The notes beneath the pieces are model-generated. The model did not search any database and had not been told where the DNA came from. It was given only the letters and a program-made list of their open reading frames with translations. The position numbers and the translations under genes are program-made. 52,869 nucleotides of DNA, from assembly GCA_015494065.1 (NCBI GenBank), contig WGCA01000046.1, forward strand, positions 1 through 52,869, written 5' to 3'. The stretch is from Thermodesulfobacteriaceae bacterium (lineage in GTDB: Bacteria; Desulfobacterota; Thermodesulfobacteria; Thermodesulfobacteriales; Thermodesulfatatoraceae). Positions within the stretch are counted from its first letter, which is position 1; every line of letters begins with the position of its first letter. Of this stretch, positions 1-5,598 are shown piece after piece.

Positions 1-119
1 AAGGATGGTTCATCTCTACATCGAGCTGTCCCTCTATCATTTGGTAAAGGGACGCTCCGGGGCTCAGCTCAGCCAACCCTTCCCACTATTCCCCGTTTCA
101 TTTTTGTCGTCTCTTAAAA
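1..119. other. No gene recognised at window edge
   Basis: This stretch lies beyond the last readable codon of the broken AAA-ATPase-like gene. No frame gives a protein I recognise. It may be the far end of the same decayed gene or the edge of a neighbouring element cut by the window. Confidence 0.4.
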
Positions 120-761
120 TCATACAAGGGGCTCACCAAGGAAGTTATAGCCGTTATACCAACGTTTGACTTCAGCAAGATCAACGTCTTTTAAGCGGTC
201 GGCAAAGACGGTTTCGAATTCCTCCTGCGTGTAGCCACAGATGGTGGCGTAGGAGGGAGAAAGGGTGATGTCTTCGAGGTTGTTGAGACCTGAGAAGAGG
301 GAGAGGACAACGACCTTTCGGGAGAACTTTTCCGCCGCCCGGAGGATAATTTCATAAAAACAATTTCGGTAATTTTTAGTGGACTTATAGGTTAGCCCTA
401 AGCTTTTAGGTTAGCCCTAAGCTTTCTTGATTTCGTTCGAGGATAAAAAATATGATATCGAGGAGATCTTCTACCCCTTCTACCACACCTGCGCCAAAAG
501 AAATATAAATAACAGGATATTTTTCCGACCAATTCCAGTTTTTTTCAAGAAAAAGGCCTTCAAAGAGCTCGCGTTTGCCAAGAAAGGCCTGGCGTAAGGT
601 ATCAAGAAAGAGGGATTTGCCAAAGCGTCTTGGGCGAGAAAGAAAGTAGTATTTGCCTTCGTCTACGAGTTTTTTGACAAAGGGGGTTTTGTCGACATAG
701 TAGTACCTTCGGTGCGAATAACTTCAAAGCTCTGGATGCCAACGGGGAGTTTAAGAGGCAT
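120..761 (-). pseudogene. Degraded AAA-ATPase-like (DUF1703/PF09820-type) gene
   Basis: Reading the minus strand from the ATG at 759-761 gives MPLKLPVGIQSFEVIRTEG, the typical N-terminus of the AAA-ATPase-like family often found in many copies in anaerobes. At about 703 one base appears lost; the family sequence YYYVDKTPFVKK resumes in another frame and runs through SRPRRFGKSLFLDTL, the P-loop region. After about 430 the central part of the protein is missing and a 19-base tandem repeat is found at the junction. A C-terminal piece, LFSGLNNLEDITLSPSYA then RWYNGYNFLGEP, follows and ends at a TGA at 120-122, where another lost base would restore VYDF. Two apparent frameshifts plus an internal deletion make it non-functional. 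The normal protein is roughly 500 residues and of unclear role. Confidence 0.75.
389..425. repeat. 19-base direct tandem repeat in the pseudogene
   Basis: Two adjacent copies of AGGTTAGCCCTAAGCTTTT occupy 389-407 and 408-425; the second ends in TTTC instead of TTTT. The pair sits where the middle of the AAA-ATPase-like gene has been lost, so it may be a scar of replication slippage or of the deletion itself. Confidence 0.8.
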
Positions 762-856
762 AAAATTATGCTAGCAGAGGAAAGAAACCCGGACAACGGA
801 TACGTTCGAGCAGGCCTAAAGAGACTTTGTTTAAGGCGCGTTCAAAATATTTGCGT

Positions 857-905
857 TTGACACTTAAATTTTTTATTGACAATTTTCGTCAAGTAGGTTT
901 AAGCT
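857..905 (+). promoter_or_regulatory. Possible promoter with two TTGACA boxes
   Basis: Consensus -35 boxes TTGACA occur at 857-862 and 876-881 in AT-rich DNA. For the second, a weak -10 (TAAGCT, 900-905) lies 18 bases on. A perfect 6-base inverted repeat follows at 901-916 and a terminator at 931-961. The arrangement could make a very short RNA or drive the tRNA-like sequence at 969. The -10 is poor, so this is tentative. Confidence 0.35.
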
Positions 906-916
906 AATTTTAGCTT
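901..916. repeat. Short perfect inverted repeat
   Basis: AAGCTA, a four-base loop ATTT, then TAGCTT form a perfect hairpin or dyad. It lies at the possible -10 or start point of the upstream promoter-like boxes and could be an operator or part of a short RNA. Confidence 0.5.
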
Positions 917-930
917 GTGGGCTATGGCAG

Positions 931-961
931 CCCTTGGGGAAACCCAAGGGCTTTTTCTTTT
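931..961 (+). terminator. Intrinsic terminator hairpin
   Basis: CCCTTGGG at 931-938 pairs perfectly with CCCAAGGG at 943-950 across a GAAA loop, and is followed by CTTTTTCTTTTT. This is a well-formed rho-independent terminator reading rightward. No rightward protein gene precedes it, so it may end a small RNA begun near 905, or be a remnant of a lost gene. Confidence 0.7.
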
Positions 962-968
962 TGAAAAA

Positions 969-1020
969 GAAGGTGGGGGATGGTGTCTGGTCTTCTAAAC
1001 CAGCGGGCCTACCTTTACCA
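969..1020 (+). pseudogene. tRNA-like fragment resembling a deleted tRNA-Sec
   Basis: The stretch GGGATGGTGTCTGG at 976-989 matches my memory of the D-arm of many bacterial selenocysteine tRNAs. It is followed by a perfect anticodon-like hairpin, CTGGT, loop CTTCTAA, ACCAG. The usual tRNA-Sec loop is CTTCAAA (anticodon TCA); here the loop reads TCT. GAAGGTGG at 969-976 can pair with CTACCTTT at 1009-1016, two pairs being wobble, and this is followed by ACCA. The half D-stem between CTGG and TCTTC and the whole T-arm (no GGTTCGA-type loop) are missing, so a working tRNA is unlikely. It is best read as a decayed or deleted selC. A chance resemblance is possible. Confidence 0.4.
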
Positions 1021-1058
1021 TCTCGCCCGCCCCTCCCGCAGATAGGAGGCCCGCTGGT
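999..1058. repeat. 12-base perfect inverted repeat after def
   Basis: ACCAGCGGGCCT at 999-1010 is the exact reverse complement of 1047-1058, with 36 bases between that contain a further GCGGGC/GCCCGC pairing. It starts 13 bases beyond the def stop codon and could fold in the def transcript, but no strong T-run follows on the minus strand. It shares its left arm with the tRNA-like fragment. Confidence 0.6.
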
Positions 1059-1070
1059 CCTTTTTAAAGA

Positions 1071-1574
1071 TTAGCGGGGTTTGTGTTTTTTCCACCAGCG
1101 TTTAAAAAGGCTCTTTTTGAGGGGAGAGAGATAGTCAACGTAAAGCACCCCTTCTAAGTGGTCTAGTTCGTGTTGGACGGCTCTGGCCCCTAGAGCCTCA
1201 AGTTCCATTTCAAAGGGCTTACCCTCCCGGTCAAGGGCCCGCACTAACACTTTGGCCCGGCGCTTGATCTTGGCCGAATAACCCGGAATGCTAAGACAGC
1301 CCTCTTCTTCGTAAATTTCTCCTTCGGCGGCTACAATCTCCGGATTTATAAAGACTAGGAGTTCGGGGCTGCCTTCGCGCTGTTTGAGATCAAGGACGAA
1401 AACTCTTAATTTTTCCCCTATCTGATTGGCTGCCAGCCCCAGACCCTTGGCTTCGTACATCGTCTCTGCCATGTCATCGATAAGCTGCTGAAGCTGACCA
1501 TCGATCTCTTTTACCGGTAAAGCCTTTTCCCTTAAAACTGGGTCTCCTAAGATGCGTATCTTCCTCTTAGCCAT
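1071..1574 (-). CDS. def: Peptide deformylase
   Basis: Removes the N-formyl group from the initiator methionine of new proteins in the cytoplasm. The 167-residue product has all three family motifs: GLGLAANQIG at about 44-53, EGCLSIPG with metal ligand Cys93, and QHELDHLEG with metal ligands His135 and His139 and catalytic Glu136. Length is normal for a bacterial type 1 enzyme. It starts with ATG and has only a weak ribosome site. It follows livM by 43 bases on the same strand and may be co-transcribed with the amino acid transporter. The usual partner fmt (methionyl-tRNA formyltransferase) is not next to it. Confidence 0.97.
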   Translation of the reverse strand: MAKRKIRILGDPVLREKALPVKEIDGQLQQLIDDMAETMYEAKGLGLAANQIGEKLRVFVLDLKQREGSPELLVFINPEIVAAEGEIYEEEGCLSIPGYSAKIKRRAKVLVRALDREGKPFEMELEALGARAVQHELDHLEGVLYVDYLSPLKKSLFKRWWKKHKPR

Positions 1575-1617
1575 AGCTTTATTCTAACAAATTATAATTA
1601 TTTTAAAAACCAAAAAA

Positions 1618-2556
1618 TTATGTTTTTTTGTGCTTCAAAAATAAATTTCCGAGACCCTTAAACAAGCCTTCGGGCAGAAAAATCATGATCACCACCAGGA
1701 TGGTGCCAAAGATCAGGACGTCATAGTCTTCAAAGACGGTAAGTACTTCCGGCAACAGGGAAAGGACAACCGCCCCCAGGAGGGCCCCCCAGAGGCTGGC
1801 TACGCCACCCACCACCACCATGGTCACAAATTTAACCGAATGGATAAAGGTAAAACTCATGGGGCTGATAAACATGGCGAAATGGGCGTAGAGGCTCCCT
1901 GCCAGGCCGGCCAAAGCGGCGGAAAGGAGAAACACGATGAGTTTGAGGCGTCCGGTGTCATAGCCCAGGGCCATGGTGGCGGCTTCGCTGTCGTGCAGGG
2001 CCAAAAGGGCGCGGCCAAAAGGGGAATGAGCCAAGTGCAAGGCCAGAAGCAGAGAAACCAGAAGGACCCCCACGAAGAGGAAATAATATTGTTTGCTTTC
2101 CAAGAAGGTAAATCCGGCTACCTGCAAAGGGGGAATCCCTACCAGACCCGAAGGCCCGCCGGTCAGACTAATCAATTCCTTAAAGATTACGTAAACAATT
2201 ATGCCAAAACCCAAAGTGGCCATGGCCAGATAGTGTCCCTTGAGTCTGAGGGCCGGGATCCCGATAAGCAAGGCGGCGACAAGGGTAACCCCCTGGGCCG
2301 CCAGAAGTGCTGCAAGCGGACTCAAACCGTATTTGGCCGTCAGTATGCCGGAAGTGTAGGCCCCCAGGCCGTAAAAAGCGGCGTGTCCCAAGGAGACTTG
2401 GCCCGCGTATCCCATAAGGAGGGAAAGGCCGATTACCACCAGGCCGTTTAAGATCAGGATGTTTAGGACGTTAAAGTAGTAATCGTTTCGGTTAATAAAA
2501 CCCGTAGTCAGGAGAAAGGTGCCGAGGATTAAAAGGGCCAGGTACTGTTTTTTCAT
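1618..2556 (-). CDS. livM: Branched-chain amino acid ABC transporter permease LivM
   Basis: Inner membrane subunit of a high-affinity importer for leucine, isoleucine and valine or related compounds. The 312-residue protein is strongly hydrophobic, with many membrane spans and the LivM-type segments YAGQVSLGHAAFYGLGAY at about 50-67 and GGPSGLVGIP at about 133-142. A conserved cytoplasmic region GRALLALHDSEAATMALGYD at about 182-201 is typical of the EAA-like loop that docks the ATPase. Its ATG overlaps the livH stop in an ATGA arrangement, so the two permeases are translationally coupled. No livG or livF follows; the next gene is def. The substrate could also be an amide or urea-type compound, as in related transporters. 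Confidence 0.93.
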   Translation of the reverse strand: MKKQYLALLILGTFLLTTGFINRNDYYFNVLNILILNGLVVIGLSLLMGYAGQVSLGHAAFYGLGAYTSGILTAKYGLSPLAALLAAQGVTLVAALLIGIPALRLKGHYLAMATLGFGIIVYVIFKELISLTGGPSGLVGIPPLQVAGFTFLESKQYYFLFVGVLLVSLLLALHLAHSPFGRALLALHDSEAATMALGYDTGRLKLIVFLLSAALAGLAGSLYAHFAMFISPMSFTFIHSVKFVTMVVVGGVASLWGALLGAVVLSLLPEVLTVFEDYDVLIFGTILVVIMIFLPEGLFKGLGNLFLKHKKT

Positions 2557-3425
2557 AGTTTTTTGGCCTCTTTGGTCCCAAAAAGACCTTCTGGTTTGAC
2601 AAAGAGCATCAAGATTAAGATGATAAAGGCCGCAGCGTCTTTATAGGCCGAAGAGAGGAAACCCGCTGCCAGCGCCTCTAAAATTCCCAAAATGAAACCA
2701 CCCAGCACCGCCCCGCTGCTTGAGGTAAGCCCTCCCAATACCGCTGCACTGAAGCCTTTAAGACCAAGCATGGTCCCCATGTCGTACGTAGCAAAAGTAA
2801 TGGGAGAGATAATTACCCCGGCGAGCGCCGAGACGGCAGCGCTTAAGGCGAAGGCCAGAAGGACCAAAGGTTCTACTTTTATACCCAAAAGTCTTGCAGC
2901 CAAGCGGTTGGCCGCACAAGCCCGCATGGCTTTGCCTGTAAGGGTCTTTTTAAAAAAGGCCTCCAGGGTCAAGACGGCGATTAGGGCCGTGGCGAGCACT
3001 AGGATGCTCTGGGGGATGATAGTGGCCCCTAATACAGAAATAGGCCTTTCTCCCACGAAGGCCGGCACGGGTAAAGGATCCTTTCCCCAGATAAACATGG
3101 CCAGCCCTTTGATCAGGATGGAAAGGCCGATAGTAATGATGATGAGGGTAATGGGGCTGGCTTTGCGGGCCGGATAGATGGCCAGCCGTTCTATCAGGAT
3201 CCCGGCCAAAGCCGTGATCAGGATGGCCAGGGCAAAGGCCAGAGGTAGGGGAAGATTCAGGCCACAAAAAGTGGCGGTCAGCATGGCCCCCAGCATTACG
3301 AACTCGCCTTGGGCAAAGTTTATGACTTCGGTGGCGTTGTAAATAATGGTGAAACCAAGGGCGATAAGGGCATAAATAGCCCCGCTAGTAAGGCCAGAAA
3401 AAAGATATTGCAAAATCTCTTCCAT
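2553..3425 (-). CDS. livH: Branched-chain amino acid ABC transporter permease LivH
   Basis: Second membrane subunit of the importer. The 290-residue protein begins with the LivH-type sequence LTSGAIYALIALGFTIIYN and then VINFAQGEFVMLGA (about 34-47). A central GKAMRACAANRLAARLLGI segment (about 163-181) is the ATPase-docking loop. Hydrophobic spans fill most of the length. It lies 90 bases after the binding protein gene livK and overlaps livM by four bases. A GAGG sequence precedes the ATG. The gap before it holds a GC-rich hairpin that could lower expression of the permeases relative to the binding protein. Confidence 0.93.
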   Translation of the reverse strand: MEEILQYLFSGLTSGAIYALIALGFTIIYNATEVINFAQGEFVMLGAMLTATFCGLNLPLPLAFALAILITALAGILIERLAIYPARKASPITLIIITIGLSILIKGLAMFIWGKDPLPVPAFVGERPISVLGATIIPQSILVLATALIAVLTLEAFFKKTLTGKAMRACAANRLAARLLGIKVEPLVLLAFALSAAVSALAGVIISPITFATYDMGTMLGLKGFSAAVLGGLTSSSGAVLGGFILGILEALAAGFLSSAYKDAAAFIILILMLFVKPEGLFGTKEAKKL

Positions 3426-3491
3426 TAAGCCTCTTGTCAGTCGGAGCTTGTGAAGCCGAAGGAGACTTTATTACAGGTTGGGGATTAAGCA

Positions 3492-3510
3492 AGGGGGCGG
3501 GAGGCCCCCT
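3492..3510 (-). promoter_or_regulatory. GC-rich hairpin between livK and livH
   Basis: AGGGGGC at 3492-3498 pairs with GCCCCCT at 3504-3510 across a five-base loop, just after the livK stop codon. There is only a weak T-rich tail on the minus strand, so it is more likely an mRNA-stabilising or partial-termination element, as commonly seen after binding protein genes, than a full terminator. Function is inferred. Confidence 0.5.
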
Positions 3511-3515
3511 GCCTT

Positions 3516-4655
3516 TTACTTAATGAGTTTCCAGTCGCCGTTTTCTATCCTCACCAGGACAAAAGCGGTCTTTTCGTCAAGACCGTTATGGTCTTTGGGG
3601 CTCATGTTGAAAATACCGTGGATGCCCACGATGCCTCTGGCGTTTTCAAGGGCCTCACGTATTTTAGCCCGGTCTGCCCCTGCCTTGGCTAGAGCATATT
3701 TTAGAAGGAGCATGGCGTCATAAGCGTGCCCGCCAAAGGCCGAAGGCTCTTCCCCGTAGCGGGCTTTGTATTTGGCAATGTAATCCAAAAGGAGTTTTTT
3801 CTGGGGATCGTTGTCAGGGAGCTGATCAGCCACCAGGATTTTACCCGCTGGGAGGATGATCCCTTCAGCCGCCTCGCCGGCCAAGGCGATAAATTTTTTG
3901 GAGGCTACGCCGTGGCTCATAAAAAGCTGTTGTTTCATCCCCAGCTGTTTCATATTCTTGGCCACTATCGCCGGCCCGGGATTAGTACCCCAGCAGACCA
4001 CGGCGTCTGGATTTTTGGCCCGGATTTTAGTGAGCTGGGCCGTCATGTCGACGTCTTTGGGGCCAAAGAGTTCGTCTGCCACGATCTCTATGCCGTACTG
4101 AGGGGCCAGGGCCTTGAGTTGTTCCCGTCCGCTCTGGCCAAAGCCGTTGGAAACCGTAATAATAGCTATCTTCTTGAAATCGTGTTTTTGGCAGTAACTA
4201 TAGATTTTCTTTACCGCTAGGCGGTCACTCTGGGCGGTCTTAAAGACCCAGGGTTTCACCGGTTCCACGATCTTGATGCCCGCTGCACACGAAATGAGGG
4301 GGACTTTATAGCGTTCCACAAAAGGGATAACCGCCAAAGTGGTGCCTGTACGACTGGGGCCGATCACGGCCAGGACCTTATCGTGGACGATGAGTTTGGT
4401 TATCTTTTTGACGGCGTTGGTCTCTTCTCCTTCAGTGTCATAGATGATGACCTCGATAGGGTGTCCGTTAATTCCGCCCGCTTTGTTTATTTCTTCAACC
4501 AGCATGACCAAGGTATTCCTTTCCGGCTCACCGATGAAAGAAGTAGGACCGGTAACGGAGAAAAGACCACCGATGCGGTAAGGTTCTCCGGCCCAAATAC
4601 TGGCGCTGGCCAAAAGAAAAAGACCGACCGAAAGAATCAGAAACCACTTTTTCAT
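3516..4655 (-). CDS. livK: Branched-chain amino acid ABC transporter substrate-binding protein
   Basis: Periplasmic receptor of the importer encoded by the following permease genes. The 379-residue protein has a clear signal peptide (MKKWF, a hydrophobic core to about residue 20, cleavage likely after SIWA). Then comes the type I periplasmic fold of the Peripla_BP_6 family, with IGGLFSVTGPTSFIG at about 28-42, INKAGGINGHPIEVI at about 56-70 and AVIGPSRTGTTLAVIPF at about 95-111. There is no lipobox cysteine, so it should be soluble. The start has a good AGGAGG-type site and lies under a near-consensus promoter at 4685-4714. The exact ligand cannot be told from sequence. Confidence 0.92.
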   Translation of the reverse strand: MKKWFLILSVGLFLLASASIWAGEPYRIGGLFSVTGPTSFIGEPERNTLVMLVEEINKAGGINGHPIEVIIYDTEGEETNAVKKITKLIVHDKVLAVIGPSRTGTTLAVIPFVERYKVPLISCAAGIKIVEPVKPWVFKTAQSDRLAVKKIYSYCQKHDFKKIAIITVSNGFGQSGREQLKALAPQYGIEIVADELFGPKDVDMTAQLTKIRAKNPDAVVCWGTNPGPAIVAKNMKQLGMKQQLFMSHGVASKKFIALAGEAAEGIILPAGKILVADQLPDNDPQKKLLLDYIAKYKARYGEEPSAFGGHAYDAMLLLKYALAKAGADRAKIREALENARGIVGIHGIFNMSPKDHNGLDEKTAFVLVRIENGDWKLIK

Positions 4656-4684
4656 TGAGGACCCTCCTGCGTTAATTTTGGGTG

Positions 4685-4714
4685 ATAATAACGAAGGAAA
4701 AAAGTCTTTGTCAA
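4685..4714 (-). promoter_or_regulatory. Promoter of the liv operon
   Basis: On the minus strand a perfect -35 TTGACA (709-714 of the 4 kb block, read leftward) is separated by 18 bases from a TATTAT -10 at 4685-4690. The livK start lies 30 bases further on with its ribosome site. This is one of the best sigma-70-type promoters in the window. Confidence 0.6.
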
Positions 4715-4769
4715 AGGCAAAAAAAATAAACTATGGTGGAAGAAGAAATTAATGCGAAAGGAGAGAGGT

Positions 4770-5585
4770 ATGGGTTACCCTCCGGTTTATGAAAGGCTCA
4801 AAAGGCGTTTTCCAGAAATAATGGAAAGCCTGGAAAGGCTGGGGCAGACCCTCAGGGAAAAGACGAGCTTTAACCGCAAGGAGGTGGAATTGCTCAAGCT
4901 TTCGGCCTCTGCGGCGCTGGGCTCCGAAGGCGGGGTCCATTCCCACGCCCGGCGGGCCCTGGCGGCTGGCGCTGCGGCCGAAGAGGTGGAGGAGGCCGTA
5001 ATCCTTCTGGTTAACCAGCTTGGCTTTTCCCGTACCGCGGCGGTCATGAGCTGGGTGTGGGACGTGCTTGAAAAACAGCCTCCACCGGTGGAGATAACCT
5101 TTCAGGGCTCTCCCCTCACCCTTCTTGGGTGGCGCCCGGAAGTAGGGGAACAGGCCCCGGATTTTACCGTGGTAGATCTGGAACTCACCCCCCACCGTCT
5201 CGCTGAATTTAAAGGCAAGGTATGCGTAATAAGTAGCGTTCCCTCCCTTGATACCGAGGTTTGTCAGCTCCAGACCAGACGCTTCAACGAAGAGGCTTCC
5301 CGTCTTTCCGGGGTGGAAATCCTGACCATTAGTTTGGATTTGCCCTTTGCCCAGAAGCGGTTTTGCGAGGCCTTTCAGGTGGGTCGGGTAAAGATTTTTT
5401 CCGATTACCTGAATCGTTCCTTTGCTTACGCCTTCGGGTTGCTCATCAAAGAGCTTAAGCTTTTGGCGCGTTCAGTCTGGGTACTTGACCAAGAAGGAGT
5501 AATACGCTACCGCGAACTTGTTCACGAGCTTACCGCTGAACCAGATTATGAGGCGGCCCTAGAAGCCGTGCAAAAACTCCTTTAA
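4770..5585 (+). CDS. CMD-like/thiol peroxidase fusion protein
   Basis: Probably reduces hydrogen or organic peroxides in the cytoplasm. Residues about 120-271 are a Tpx-type peroxiredoxin: the motif SLDTEVC carries the peroxidatic Cys165, and LPFAQKRFC carries the resolving Cys199. Residues 1-100 look like a carboxymuconolactone decarboxylase/AhpD-type helical domain (KEVELLKLSASAALGS, then HARRALAAGAAAEEVEEAV), but the CxxC pair that AhpD uses is absent: the site reads SEGGVHSH. I chose the ATG at 4770 because an AAGGAG site sits correctly before it; an ATG at 4752 would lie within that site and add six residues. The Lon-like gene follows after 13 bases, so the two form a likely stress operon. 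The fold assignment of the N-terminal part is less sure than the peroxidase part. Confidence 0.85.
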   Translation: MGYPPVYERLKRRFPEIMESLERLGQTLREKTSFNRKEVELLKLSASAALGSEGGVHSHARRALAAGAAAEEVEEAVILLVNQLGFSRTAAVMSWVWDVLEKQPPPVEITFQGSPLTLLGWRPEVGEQAPDFTVVDLELTPHRLAEFKGKVCVISSVPSLDTEVCQLQTRRFNEEASRLSGVEILTISLDLPFAQKRFCEAFQVGRVKIFSDYLNRSFAYAFGLLIKELKLLARSVWVLDQEGVIRYRELVHELTAEPDYEAALEAVQKLL

Positions 5586-5598
5586 AAACGGAGGGGTT

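Noticed and set aside
1840-2451. Open frame opposite livM
   Set aside because: Low-complexity, Gly/Gln-rich translation with no family features; livM on the other strand is certain.
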